64,000 nt of DNA from Arenimonas terrae (GCF_006265115.1 NZ_SMDR01000002.1:557743-621742), one strand, 5' to 3'. Positions 19,537 to 28,119 are shown, counted from the stretch's first letter. Notes: a model not told the origin generated them from the sequence alone. A program made the numbers and translations.

Positions 19537-19821
19537 TCAGGCGTCGCGTTCGAGCGGCAGGCGGTCTTCGAACAGCGCGTCGTCTTCGTCGCTGTCCTCG
19601 TCGTCCAGCTCGGGGCCGGTCTGCCAGTCCTTGATCAGGGCACGGGCGACGATGGCCTCGCCGTCCTCGACCACGACACGGATCTGGGGAGTGGCCGGAA
19701 CGCCGGCGGGGGACCCGGCCACGTTCGGGCCGAAGACATGGGCGGCGATGCCGGCGCTGACCAGCAGATCCTGCACGAGCTGCGCATCGAGCTCGCTTTC
19801 GGCGATGTAGACGGGTGTCAT
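19537..19821 (-). CDS. DUF2007 small protein (putative signal-transducing)
   Basis: The 94-aa product matches DUF2007: VYIAESELDAQLVQDLLVSAGI, then a V-rich strand IRVVVEDGEAIVARALI and an acidic C-terminal tail (DDEDSDEDD). The fold is PII-like in related proteins, hence the loose signal-transducing label; no function is proven. The acidic tail is longer than in most members. A perfect CRP/Clp-type site lies 81 bases upstream of the start. Confidence 0.8.
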   Translation of the reverse strand: MTPVYIAESELDAQLVQDLLVSAGIAAHVFGPNVAGSPAGVPATPQIRVVVEDGEAIVARALIKDWQTGPELDDEDSDEDDALFEDRLPLERDA

Positions 19822-19901
19822 GGCGGCCCCTGTTTGCCTGCCAGCCGCGGGAGGCGGCCTGTTTCCGCCCGCGATTAGGCGATCTTCTTCACACTCAGAA
19901 T

Positions 19902-19917
19902 GTGAACTGGTTCACAC
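19902..19917. promoter_or_regulatory. Perfect CRP/Clp-type binding site
   Basis: TGTGA-N6-TCACA appears with the exact 5-6-5 spacing and arms that extend to TGTGAAC/GTTCACA. A third half-site, TTCACACT (19889-19896), lies just beside it. It stands 81 bases upstream of the DUF2007 start, where an activator would act on that gene. In Xanthomonadaceae the matching regulator is Clp, which responds to c-di-GMP rather than cAMP. Confidence 0.7.
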
Positions 19918-19965
19918 TTTTCCGGGTTTTCGGGTGCGTGGTGTCCCCGGGCAGACAAACGGAAC

Positions 19966-19993
19966 GCCCCCGGTTCCTCGCGGAACCAGGGGC
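19966..19993 (-). terminator. Hairpin, possible terminator of the 20019 gene
   Basis: Arms GCCCC.GGTTCC and GGAACC.GGGGC, with one central mismatch and a TCGC loop, lie 26 bases after the stop of the exported-protein gene at 20019. On the minus strand only a weak, interrupted T-tract (GTTCCGTTTG) follows, so termination may be partial. Confidence 0.55.
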
Positions 19994-20018
19994 GCGGGAT
20001 GACACCGGGGAACCGGCC

Positions 20019-20855
20019 TCAGCGGCGGCGGGCGGGCTTGCAGCCGTCCAGCCAGACCTGGTGCAGGATGTTGTCGTATTCGGCGAAACGGCCTTCGAAG
20101 CGCGCGGTCTCGCCGCGGCGGAAGGTCAGCACCAGGGCCTGCTGGTTGGGCTTGAACACGCAGGCCACGCCGGTCTGCGGCGCGTTGTCGCCCGGCACGC
20201 GGATGATGGAATCGTTGTGGTCGAGGATGTGGAACGCGACGATGGTGTCGCCCTCCACCTGCTGGATCGACGACACCTTGCCCTTGAGCGCGTAGCGGCG
20301 GCCGGTGTGGCGCGCCACCACGGCGGCGGCATTGGCCTGGCCTTCGCGGGCGATGCGGCGCGAGAACATGTAGACGTCCTGTTCGGTCACGTCGTCCACG
20401 TTCTGGGTGGCCGCGCCCTTGGCCGCGGCCTGGCGGCCGGCGTCGCCGCCCTGCAGCTTGCCCAGCAGGGTGCACATGTAGCTGCGGATGTTCTCCGCCT
20501 TGGCGAACTGGCCCTTCTCGGTCTTCACCGTCATCTCGACCGCGGCGGCGCCGCCTTCGTCGTAGACATTGATCAGGGTCGGGATCGGGCGGGTGGTGTT
20601 GGTGGAGCGCTGCTCGACCAGCAGGGTGCCGGTTTCGACGTCCTCGGACAGCACGTCCATCTTCTCGCCGATCATGATGCCCCGCATCTGGCCGATGGCG
20701 TCGGCGATGGACTGGTCGGGCACCGTCACCGCACTGGAGAAGTCCACGCCGGTGAAGGCGTTGCCGGACTTCTTGAAGTTGTCTTCGCATTCGCCGGCCT
20801 GGGCGGCGTTGGCGGCGGCGGCAAGCGCCAGGGCAAGCAGGGCGGGACGGAGCAT
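20019..20855 (-). CDS. Exported protein, unknown function
   Basis: The 278-aa product has a signal peptide (MLRPALLALALAAAANAAQA) and a mature start of GECEDNFKKSGNAFTGVDF. Four Cys (ECEDN, MCTLLG, ACVFKP, GCKPARRR) fall as two possible disulfide pairs. The C-terminal half, with RYALKGKVSSIQQVEGDTIV and FEGRFAEYDNILHQVWLDGC, resembles an OB-fold-like beta barrel; this is only a resemblance. The family was not recognised. The ATG at 20855 was chosen because it begins the signal peptide. A GTGAAG dyad lies 132 bases upstream. Confidence 0.6.
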   Translation of the reverse strand: MLRPALLALALAAAANAAQAGECEDNFKKSGNAFTGVDFSSAVTVPDQSIADAIGQMRGIMIGEKMDVLSEDVETGTLLVEQRSTNTTRPIPTLINVYDEGGAAAVEMTVKTEKGQFAKAENIRSYMCTLLGKLQGGDAGRQAAAKGAATQNVDDVTEQDVYMFSRRIAREGQANAAAVVARHTGRRYALKGKVSSIQQVEGDTIVAFHILDHNDSIIRVPGDNAPQTGVACVFKPNQQALVLTFRRGETARFEGRFAEYDNILHQVWLDGCKPARRR

Positions 20856-20986
20856 TCGGACCTCGGGGAAGATGGGGGACGCCCCGGGAGTGTCTTTGAC
20901 GGTCGGGACAAACTCAAGACAAACCGGGACGAACGACTCGATTGGCGACATGAACTGCCGGGGCAAGCACAGCTAACCGGGACAAT

Positions 20987-21002
20987 GTGAAGCGGACTTC
21001 AC
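20987..21002. promoter_or_regulatory. GTGAAG-N4-CTTCAC inverted repeat
   Basis: A perfect 6-bp dyad with a CGGA centre lies in the intergenic stretch upstream of the exported-protein gene at 20855. The half-site TGTGAA is the same as in the CRP/Clp-type site at 19902, but the spacing differs from consensus. It is a candidate operator for the downstream minus-strand genes. Confidence 0.35.
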
Positions 21003-21060
21003 GCGGGCGCGGCGGCCATCGATGGCGTCACATGCCTCGCCGCATGGGGTACGCCCGCGC

Positions 21061-21483
21061 TCAGCCCGACACGCAGGCCAGGCTGCGCACGCGCAGCACC
21101 GACTGTTGCCGGAAGCGTTCGCGGTAGGCCGCGACGATTTCGGCGACCGCCCGCTCGTTCGCCGCGTCCGCGGGATGCACGAGGTTGAGCACGTACGAAG
21201 CCTCCCGCACCGGCGTGCCGTCGGCGTCGCGCCACTGGCCCTGCGCCGGCCAGACGGTCAGCCCGGCCGGAAACCGCGGTGTCACGGTGTCCGCGAGGAA
21301 TTCCGCCCATTCCGCCGGAGTCACCTCGCCGGTCGGCGTTCGGGTGCCGAAATAAAGCAGGTCCTGGACCTGTTCCCGCGCGGGCGGATCGCAGGGCGTG
21401 CCGGGCGCGGTGGCACAGCCGGCGAGGGCCAGGGCAAGGAATAGCGCGCAGCATCGAAGTGGAACAGGCGATGTGGATCGCAT
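21061..21483 (-). CDS. DUF3574 lipoprotein
   Basis: The 140-aa product has a lipoprotein signal (FLALALAGC, Cys about residue 23) and a DUF3574 domain: DLLYFGTRTPTGEVTPAEWA, FLADTVTPRFPAGLTV and an REASYVLNLVHP strand. The family is small and uncharacterised. It ends with a Cys (SLACVSG) that could pair with the one in the N-terminal CDPPA. The start lies 64 bases after the DUF4124-like gene on the same strand. Confidence 0.82.
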   Translation of the reverse strand: MRSTSPVPLRCCALFLALALAGCATAPGTPCDPPAREQVQDLLYFGTRTPTGEVTPAEWAEFLADTVTPRFPAGLTVWPAQGQWRDADGTPVREASYVLNLVHPADAANERAVAEIVAAYRERFRQQSVLRVRSLACVSG

Positions 21484-21547
21484 CGGGGAGCTTCCGTCGC
21501 GGGCGGAACGGTCAGCATACGCGCCGAATGCGCTGACCCAGGCGGGC

Positions 21548-22294
21548 TCAGTAGCACGCTTCCTGGATACGGTCGCCGTGCCGGCGCAGCCCATCGTGCG
21601 TGACGTACTGAAGCGGCTGGCGGCGATAGGCCGCATCCGCGGCCCGTGCGGACTGGCAGGCCGCGGACGATCCGGGTTCCGCTCGGGTCGTGGCGCCATT
21701 CGTCGAATACCCACCCGACCCTTCCGCTGCGTCGTTGGCAGCCTGGCGTTCGGCGGCCTGGCGCGCGAGCGCCATCCGCCGCTGCTGTGCCGGTGTCGGC
21801 TCCGGTTCTGGCGTCGCATCCCGCACCCAGGCCTGGGTGGCGTCAGCCGCGCAGGGTTGGGACTGGAAGCTCGAATGACCCTTCCCATCCACGCACTTGT
21901 ACAGCGCCGCACCGGAGGAAGACGGGCTGTAGCTGCGCGGGGGCACATAGGTTTCGGCTCGCGGCTGCGGCCGTGGCGCGGTGGACTGCACCGGAACGGC
22001 GCGGGGCTCCGGCGGCTTCGGCTGGCTGCTGACGAAGGCGACATAGCCCGCCGAGCTGAGGATCGCGATCGCCCCCACTGTGCCCAGCACGCCGCTGTAG
22101 GGCACTTCCGCTTGGCGGAGCCGCCCGCGCGGGTCGCGCTGGACCGAGGGCGTGGAGAAGAACGCATAGGCGCCCAACAGCGCCGCCATCAGCAGGAAAA
22201 GGAAGGCGACCGAGCCATAACCCCAGTTCACCAGCACCACCGCGACCATCAGGTCGATGAACGCGACCGTCAGGAGGAACCAGAACTTCGCCAT
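21548..22294 (-). CDS. Membrane protein with DUF4124-like module (copy 3)
   Basis: The 248-aa product begins with two transmembrane helices (about residues 3-22 and 27-46) and a third near residues 71-87. The periplasmic part contains ALYKCVDGKGHSSFQSQPC and WVRDATPEPEPTPAQ, the same module as in the two copies at 11682 and 12935. A Gln/Ala-rich helix and two C-terminal Cys (SAACQSA, EACY) follow. Unlike the other copies it is held in the inner membrane. The ATG at 22294 follows a GGGGTG ribosome site; a GTG lies two codons upstream. Confidence 0.65.
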   Translation of the reverse strand: MAKFWFLLTVAFIDLMVAVVLVNWGYGSVAFLFLLMAALLGAYAFFSTPSVQRDPRGRLRQAEVPYSGVLGTVGAIAILSSAGYVAFVSSQPKPPEPRAVPVQSTAPRPQPRAETYVPPRSYSPSSSGAALYKCVDGKGHSSFQSQPCAADATQAWVRDATPEPEPTPAQQRRMALARQAAERQAANDAAEGSGGYSTNGATTRAEPGSSAACQSARAADAAYRRQPLQYVTHDGLRRHGDRIQEACY

Positions 22295-22382
22295 GCCCAC
22301 ACCCCGCCGCCCCTGTCGAAGGCGTAAACGCCGGGATGGATTGTTTCAGGACGCGCGGGGCCGAACTGTGCGCGGCGCCTTG

Positions 22383-23477
22383 TTACTGAACCTGACCCCG
22401 TTGCGACGCGTCTTCCGAAAGGAACCCGGCGATGTGCCGGACGTAGGCCTCGGGCTGTTCCCACCAAAGGATGTGCCCGCCGCCTGGGATGAACTGGTAG
22501 CGGGCGTCCGGAAACAAGTCGACGTATTCGTAGGCCTCCGCATAGGGCACAAAATCGCACTGCCCCTGCAGCACCAGCACCGGGCCCGGGAAGCGGCGCA
22601 TCTGCGGGCGCGGGTCTTCGACATCGCCGAACCAGTTGGCGCCGGTGCGCACGTACACGCCCGCGCCGCCTTCTTCCGGCTTCACGTTTTTCGGGTCGCA
22701 GACCATGTTGCGGGTGAAGCCGGCGGCCAGCGTGTTCAGGGCCGCGTCCGCCTCGGCGTCCGACACGGTTTTCACGTTGAAGGCCATGGCGAAGGCCTGC
22801 GCCAGGATCACCTTGGCCGGCATCGCCGACAAACCGGTGTCGCGCCGGTACTGCTCGGGATCGGGGATGCGGAAGTCCAGGGTTTCAGGGATGGGATAGC
22901 GCGACTCCACCACCGCCCGCCCCTGCTCGTCGTATTCGGCGGGCTCGAGGTTGGCGGGTGAGCCGAGCACCAGCCGCGCCACCTTCTCCGGATGCCGCGC
23001 GGCGTAATACGCCGCCAGCCGGGCGCCATGCGACTGCCCGACCAGGGCCACGCGCTCGACGCCCAGCTGCCGCCCGACGATCTCGTGCAGGTCGGCGATC
23101 TGGTCGTTGAAGCCGCTGTCCTTGGGCCGCGGCAGGCGGTCGGACAGGCCCGAGCCGCGCTGGTCGTAGAGGAAGACCTCGTGCCCGGCATCGGCCAGCG
23201 GCTGCAGGGTCTGGATGATCGAGGAGTGCACGTAGCCGCCGGGCCCGCCGTGCAGGAACACGACCGGCAGCCGGCGCGGCGCGCCCGCCGCCGGCGCCAG
23301 CCGCGTATAGGCGATGCGGTAGCCGCCCTGCATCTGCCAGTACTGCGTGTCGGCGCGCGGCGCGATGGCCGCTACGGTGGTGCGGACGGGAATCAGAAAC
23401 ACGACCCCGACCGCCACCGCAAGCACCGCCGCGCCCACGACCGTCGCGCGGAACATCCACCGCAGGAATCGCCTCAT
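22383..23477 (-). CDS. Alpha/beta-hydrolase, proline iminopeptidase-like
   Basis: The 364-aa product has an N-terminal hydrophobic anchor (about residues 10-31) and an alpha/beta-hydrolase domain typical of prolyl aminopeptidases: FLHGGPGGYVHSS (oxyanion), LYDQRGSGLSDRLPRP, nucleophile elbow GQSHGA, Asp in QGQCDFVPY and His in GGGHILWWE. It should act at the periplasmic face of the membrane on N-terminal Pro peptides or small esters. The ATG at 23477 was chosen because the hydrophobic segment follows at once. Confidence 0.83.
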   Translation of the reverse strand: MRRFLRWMFRATVVGAAVLAVAVGVVFLIPVRTTVAAIAPRADTQYWQMQGGYRIAYTRLAPAAGAPRRLPVVFLHGGPGGYVHSSIIQTLQPLADAGHEVFLYDQRGSGLSDRLPRPKDSGFNDQIADLHEIVGRQLGVERVALVGQSHGARLAAYYAARHPEKVARLVLGSPANLEPAEYDEQGRAVVESRYPIPETLDFRIPDPEQYRRDTGLSAMPAKVILAQAFAMAFNVKTVSDAEADAALNTLAAGFTRNMVCDPKNVKPEEGGAGVYVRTGANWFGDVEDPRPQMRRFPGPVLVLQGQCDFVPYAEAYEYVDLFPDARYQFIPGGGHILWWEQPEAYVRHIAGFLSEDASQRGQVQ

Positions 23478-23657
23478 CCAATCCGCTCCAGCCCTTGGGA
23501 TCGACGCAAGGGAATGGTGTCCAGCATAGGGCCCGGGCATTCGCCGCGAGTGTGGCGTCAGTAATGCCGCCGCAATCGCGGTGGCTGCCGACGACGAGCC
23601 GCACGCACGATCGGGCACGCGGCCGGTGATTCCGGGCGATTGGGGGATTTCTGGCGG

Positions 23658-24830
23658 TTACTCGCCGCGCTTCCTGCGCCAGTCGTCGAACTCGCGCTGG
23701 GCGGCACGACGCTCGAGCTTGCCGAGACGGCCCTCGATCTCGGCGCGCAGGTCCGGCTCCTCGCCGTTGCCGGAGGCAATGGCCTGCGAGTACAGCACCC
23801 AGGCGCGCACCGGATCCGCGTCGACCCCTTCGCCCCGCAGGTACATCACCGCCATGCCCCGGTAGGCGTGCGAGCTTCCGGCATCGGCAGCGCGCTGATA
23901 GAACGACAGTGCCTTGGCGAAATCCTGCGGAACGCCCTCACCGGAAGCATGCATCACCGCCAGACTCGTCAGGCCGTCGCTGTCTTCGCCGGCGGCCGAT
24001 CTCTCGAACCATTGGACGGCGGCCACCGGGTCCGGCTTCCGACCTTCGCCCCTCACGTAGGCCATGCCGACGCGCCACTGCGCATGCGGTTCGCCGTGGT
24101 CGGCCGAACGCTGGTACCACTCCAGCGCACGGTCCAGGTCCGTCTCGCCGGCCCAGCCGAATTCCAGGATACGGCCCATGTCGCGTTCGGCTTCGCGCAC
24201 GCCCTTGCCGGCGGCGATTTCAACCAGTGCCGCACCGTCCTCGGCATTCGCGGATCGGCCGCACTGGCCGCGGAAGCGCGTGAGGCCGATGTAGTAGACG
24301 GCGATCACGTTCGGAGGGTCCATCGCGCCAAGCTCACGCAGCAGGCCACAGGCGGCGTCGACATCACGCTCGACCAGCGGCGACCCCTGGTAGAGATTGA
24401 CCGCGTAGTTGAGCTTCGCGCCCTCGTCGCCGGCCGCCACCGCACGCTTGAGGTAGTCGAGCGCTTTCTGCGCATCCACGGGCACGGTCCAGCCGTTGGC
24501 GTGGAGCATGTAAAGGCGGTTCAGCGAGGCGCCACTGCCCTTGGCACCCGCACGCTCGGCCAGGGCGATCATTCGCGAGAGATCCATGCCCAGCATGTCC
24601 TGGATAGCCACTCCACTCAGCGCCTGGTCCATCAGGGCGCCCGCCAGGCGCTCGTCGACATCCCGGCGTTCGAGGGATTCGTAGGGTTCGAGGACGTCCA
24701 CCGCCTCGGCAAACCGGCTTTCGTCCAGCAGCTTGTCGGCACGCGACACGGCTTCCGCCACTTCGTCGGCGCGGGCCGCTCCAGGCAGGACCAGGGCCAA
24801 CACCAGCAGCGCGCGGAGGATCAGTTGCAC
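23658..24830 (-). CDS. Sel1-repeat (TPR-like) exported protein
   Basis: The 390-aa product has a signal peptide (QLILRALLVLALVLPGAARA) if the GTG at 24830 is used; it is preceded by GGTGG five bases away. No usable ATG lies near, and a TTG lies 20 codons further upstream. At least five Sel1/TPR-like repeats follow, such as ALDYLKRAVAAGDEGAKLNY, ALEWYQRSADHGEPHAQWRV and ALSFYQRAADAGSSHAYRG. Such repeats make protein-protein scaffolds, often in the periplasm. The partner is unknown. The C-terminus is a charged helix (ERRAAQREFDDWRRKRGE). Confidence 0.8.
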   Translation of the reverse strand: MQLILRALLVLALVLPGAARADEVAEAVSRADKLLDESRFAEAVDVLEPYESLERRDVDERLAGALMDQALSGVAIQDMLGMDLSRMIALAERAGAKGSGASLNRLYMLHANGWTVPVDAQKALDYLKRAVAAGDEGAKLNYAVNLYQGSPLVERDVDAACGLLRELGAMDPPNVIAVYYIGLTRFRGQCGRSANAEDGAALVEIAAGKGVREAERDMGRILEFGWAGETDLDRALEWYQRSADHGEPHAQWRVGMAYVRGEGRKPDPVAAVQWFERSAAGEDSDGLTSLAVMHASGEGVPQDFAKALSFYQRAADAGSSHAYRGMAVMYLRGEGVDADPVRAWVLYSQAIASGNGEEPDLRAEIEGRLGKLERRAAQREFDDWRRKRGE

Positions 24831-24896
24831 GGAGGCCACCAAATCGGCAAAGGATGATCGCAGGGTATTGAGCGGACCAGACCGCCGCAAGCTGTC

Positions 24897-25457
24897 TCAG
24901 GCCCGGCCACCCACGCGCATCGCCCCCAGCATCGCCGCGGTGGACGCCTGCAGCGTCTGCGCCAGGTCGGCGGCGGTGCAGGTGGCTTCGCCCGCGAGCC
25001 AGGCGAGGATGGGCGACAGCATCGCGTCGGCCAGCGAATGCGCGGCCAGGCGCGGCGGCACGCGCAGGTGGGCGCCGTGGTCGCGCTTGAGTCGCGCCTC
25101 GATCATCGCCACCAGGGTGGCGCGCACCGGGCGCAGGCCCGCGCCCTGGAAAATGCCGCGGGCCATCGCGCGGTTCTGCCAGAAGTGTTCCAGGATGCCC
25201 TGCACGCATGTGGGCGAGGGCTCGCCCAGCATCGAGGCCAGGATGCCGAACGGGCCTTCGATGGCCGCGGCCAGCAGCGCGTCCTTGCTGCGGAAATGTT
25301 CGTAGAAGGTGGAGCGGCTGACGCCCGCTTTCGCGACGACATCCGCGATCGTGATCTCGTGGTAGCGCCGCGACAGCACCAGGCCGAAGAAGGCCTGCAG
25401 CAGGGCCTCGCGGCTGCGGCGCTTGCGCGGGTCCTGGGCGTCGTGGGCGAGCGTCAT
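24897..25457 (-). CDS. TetR/AcrR family transcriptional regulator
   Basis: The 186-aa product has an N-terminal TetR helix-turn-helix (about residues 12-57): YHEITIADVVAKAGVSRSTF, then YEHFRSKDALL. A divergent ligand-binding domain of about 120 residues follows. It is divergent from the membrane protein at 25561 and likely represses it, with the operator in the 103-base spacer. The ligand is unknown. Confidence 0.87.
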   Translation of the reverse strand: MTLAHDAQDPRKRRSREALLQAFFGLVLSRRYHEITIADVVAKAGVSRSTFYEHFRSKDALLAAAIEGPFGILASMLGEPSPTCVQGILEHFWQNRAMARGIFQGAGLRPVRATLVAMIEARLKRDHGAHLRVPPRLAAHSLADAMLSPILAWLAGEATCTAADLAQTLQASTAAMLGAMRVGGRA

Positions 25458-25560
25458 GGCCGGATTCTCCCACGCGCCCTGCCGGACAGGAGGCCGCGAC
25501 TGTCCGGAAACCGGCGCGCGCCGGCCGCCAGCATGGGCGCACCCTGTCCGGAGACCACCG

Positions 25561-26238
25561 ATGCCCACCCCGCCCTCCCCGCTCGCCCGCCGCCTGGTCG
25601 GCGGCACCCTGATCGGCGCCAGCGCGCTGTCCCTGCTGGCGATGTCGCACCACCCCACCGCGCACGGCATGAGCAAGGAACTGTGGGTGGCCGACCTGGT
25701 GCGCATCGGCGCGCTGAGCCGGCCCGTGCACGGCGGCATGATCGTGTGCGTGATTGCGCTCTGGCTGGCCCTGGCCGAATGGACGGCGTGGCGCGGCACC
25801 GCCCTCGCGCGCATCGCCGAAAAGCTCTACGGCCTGGGCGCGATCGCCATGATCGGCGCCGCCCTGATCAATGGCTTCGCCATCGACCACTACGCCAGCA
25901 GTGCGCTGCAGGGCGGCCCCGACGCGTTGCGCGACGCGGCGCGCGTGATGCCGCTGGCCTGGTCGCTCAACCAGACGCTGGCGGGGTTTGGGGTGTTTGC
26001 GCTGTCGGGCGGGATCGTGGCGTGGTCGATCGATCTGTGGCGTGGGCCGGGCGTATTGGCGCGCGTGGCGGCCACCTATGGCGTGGTGGTGATGCTGGGC
26101 TTGTGCGCCACGTTTGCCTTCAGCGCATTCGAGCTCGATGTGACGGGCATGGCGGCAGTGGTTTTGGCGCAGGCATTTTGGTACGTGACGACCGGCATCG
26201 TTTCATGGCGTCACGCGACCTTCTTGGGGAAAAACTGA
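25561..26238 (+). CDS. Integral membrane protein, unknown, divergent from TetR
   Basis: The 225-aa product has five or six predicted transmembrane helices. It is rich in Gly, Ala and Val, with a His cluster near the N-terminus (AMSHHPTAHGMSK) and two Trp-rich segments (LAEWTAWRG, SIDLWRGPG). No family was recognised. A decayed second copy of its 3' third is at 28246-28463, so a duplication or rearrangement took place here. It is probably controlled by the divergent TetR regulator. Confidence 0.65.
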   Translation: MPTPPSPLARRLVGGTLIGASALSLLAMSHHPTAHGMSKELWVADLVRIGALSRPVHGGMIVCVIALWLALAEWTAWRGTALARIAEKLYGLGAIAMIGAALINGFAIDHYASSALQGGPDALRDAARVMPLAWSLNQTLAGFGVFALSGGIVAWSIDLWRGPGVLARVAATYGVVVMLGLCATFAFSAFELDVTGMAAVVLAQAFWYVTTGIVSWRHATFLGKN

Positions 26239-26255
26239 AGGCGAATGCGCGGCCA

Positions 26256-26639
26256 TCAGGCCAGGCCGTTGCCCCACAGGGCATTGCGCAGGCGGTTGCT
26301 TGGATCCCGCCGGCGTTTGATGTCGGCGAAGCGGGCCGCTTCCGGATAGGCGCGCTGGAACGGCTCCCGCGTGGCGTTCAGGCGATAAGGCGATAAGGCG
26401 ATAAGGCAGGCAGTAGCGTCCGCCTTCGGCCAAGGCAGCGTCGATCAGCTCGCGGGTCCACTTCTCTACCGACTGGCTGGCATAACGGTGGCTGCGCTTC
26501 TTGTAGAAGAGGGCGAAACAGAGAACCTCCTGACCCGACGCGCGATGGCGGCCACAGTCAGGCCCGCCAAGCGCGTCACGTCCTGCACCACGTTGCCCTC
26601 CTCCGCAGTCGGCCTGCAGCCACCCGCCAGCAACGCCAT
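26256..26639 (-). pseudogene. Remnant of a FAD-linked oxidase with 8-bp repeat frameshift
   Basis: On the minus strand the 3' end reads YRLNATREPFQRAYPEAARF and KRRRDPSNRLRNALWGNGLA before a stop. Slightly upstream, in another frame, it reads ALFYKKRSHRYASQSVEKW and RELIDAALAEGGRYCLPYRL. These are the C-terminal (BBE-like) parts of FAD-binding oxidases. The two frames are broken at three copies of the 8-mer AGGCGATA (26380-26403). The 5' end, from the ATG at 26639, gives MALLAGGCRPTAEEGN, a lipobox start of such enzymes. The FAD-binding centre is missing, so the gene has a large internal deletion and cannot make an enzyme. Confidence 0.75.
26380..26403. repeat. Three tandem copies of an 8-bp unit (AGGCGATA)
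   Basis: AGGCGATA repeats three times in perfect tandem and is followed by a partial fourth copy. It lies inside the oxidase pseudogene. Two added copies equal 16 bases, which shifts the frame by one. Slipped-strand replication is the likely cause. Confidence 0.85.
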
Positions 26640-26691
26640 GCTTGCCTAGGCCTGGAACAATCGGCGACGGAGGGGATCGAATCTGGAGCGG

Positions 26692-28119
26692 TCATGGTTC
26701 ATCGTTGGCCTGGGCAATGGCCGGCAAGCTCGGCGCAGACGCCTGTCCTGTACTGAGCGAACCCGTCTCCGCCGAGTCAAACCTGGGATACCACCGACGC
26801 TCCCTGTTCAGAAAACGGGTTGAGGCCTCATTGGCCGAATCATGGATTCGAAACGCCTCCGAAACATGGACATTTCCGTCCCGATCCCGAAATCTGATCC
26901 GGGCATCTCTACGGCTGCCTTGAAGAAGCAGTTTCCAATCGGCCCACTCGTACAGCACCTCGTGTGAACCTCCAGGAGGCAACTCCAGGAACGAATCAGG
27001 CGACGCGCCATCCTCGAGTACAACCGGGTCGCTCCAGACAGTCCCGCCCCACGCGCGCTCCTGAAGATGGGCGTCCTGATAGAGGCCGCCAAGCAGATAG
27101 TCGTCGCCGTCCTTCCACGCAGGGACCCGAAGGGTTTCGTCCGACGCGTTTCGAAGCATGAACCGCGCGTACATGCGATGCCCCGTCACGTTGGCGACAT
27201 ACTCGGCGACGAAGCCGACGAACTCGGTGCCCAGCGCATCGCGGGAGCTCGCCGCCTCCTCGATCATGCGCTTGAATTCACTCCGCATATGATCACTCGC
27301 GCCCGCCATTTCCGGCTGGCCAGGGGCCCATCGCAGCTTATTGGGGTCCGCGCCGTTGTCGATCAGGACGCGTGTGACGTCCAGCGCGCGTTGGCCCTGG
27401 ATCGCGATCGACTGCATGGCGGCCTGGAGCGGAAAGGCCGCCACGCCGAGTTCGTGTTTCGATGCTCCCGAACTGACATCGTTAGGCGGCCGTTTGGCGT
27501 TGGGATCGTAGCCATAGGACAGCAAGGCAGCCACGTTGCCCGCCCGACCGGCGCGTACCTGGGCGATCAACGCATCTTCTGCCTCGATTTCGAAACGACG
27601 GTCATCGAGGTCGTTCGCGAGCATCCAGTCCAGCGCCTTCCGATTAAGCGTGGCCTGCCGCGCGAACTGGTCGAAAACATCGGTACGCCAGTAGCTTGCG
27701 CCGGTGCGGCCGTCCACCAGCGCCGCCAGCAGTTGTGAGGCCCCTTGCTCGTTCGTGTCAGCCAGCTGGGCCGCCTGGCAGACCAACCGCGCCTCGTACA
27801 GGAAGCCTCGCGGCGCAGCATCCAGGGATTCGATCAAAGTCGGAGAACAGTCCCCACGCTCGAGGATCTTGTATGCGAAGACGCTTTCGGGGATTGATAT
27901 GCGCGCCTCGGTGAACGTCCGGATGACGTTTTCGAAAGCCTCGTCGGCGGCGGCGTTGTCGCCCTTCGCCAACGCAGCGTCGAACCTGTCGATGGCGATT
28001 TGCCAAGGCCTCGAGCGTGATCCAGCGTCGGGGCAGCTCGACGTGCACGCAAGCGCAGAACAGGTGGCCAGCATCAAGCAGGCCAGGGCCCCTATTTGCA
28101 CCAACTCCGTTCGATCCAC
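26692..28119 (-). CDS. Ankyrin-like lipoprotein, unknown, in atypical segment
   Basis: The 475-aa product starts from a GTG with a GGGGGT site upstream. The N-terminus (QIGALACLMLATCSALAC) looks like a lipoprotein signal. About residues 230-260 form an ankyrin-like unit (LDVTRVLIDNGADPNKLR) after a looser one (VAALLSYGYDPNAKRPP). The C-terminal 180 residues are beta-rich with no cysteine. The gene is noticeably lower in GC and uses rarer codons than its neighbours, and it lies between two scars (a pseudogene and a duplicate fragment), suggesting recent acquisition. The function is unknown; protein-binding is suggested by the repeats. Confidence 0.6.
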   Translation of the reverse strand: MDRTELVQIGALACLMLATCSALACTSSCPDAGSRSRPWQIAIDRFDAALAKGDNAAADEAFENVIRTFTEARISIPESVFAYKILERGDCSPTLIESLDAAPRGFLYEARLVCQAAQLADTNEQGASQLLAALVDGRTGASYWRTDVFDQFARQATLNRKALDWMLANDLDDRRFEIEAEDALIAQVRAGRAGNVAALLSYGYDPNAKRPPNDVSSGASKHELGVAAFPLQAAMQSIAIQGQRALDVTRVLIDNGADPNKLRWAPGQPEMAGASDHMRSEFKRMIEEAASSRDALGTEFVGFVAEYVANVTGHRMYARFMLRNASDETLRVPAWKDGDDYLLGGLYQDAHLQERAWGGTVWSDPVVLEDGASPDSFLELPPGGSHEVLYEWADWKLLLQGSRRDARIRFRDRDGNVHVSEAFRIHDSANEASTRFLNRERRWYPRFDSAETGSLSTGQASAPSLPAIAQANDEP

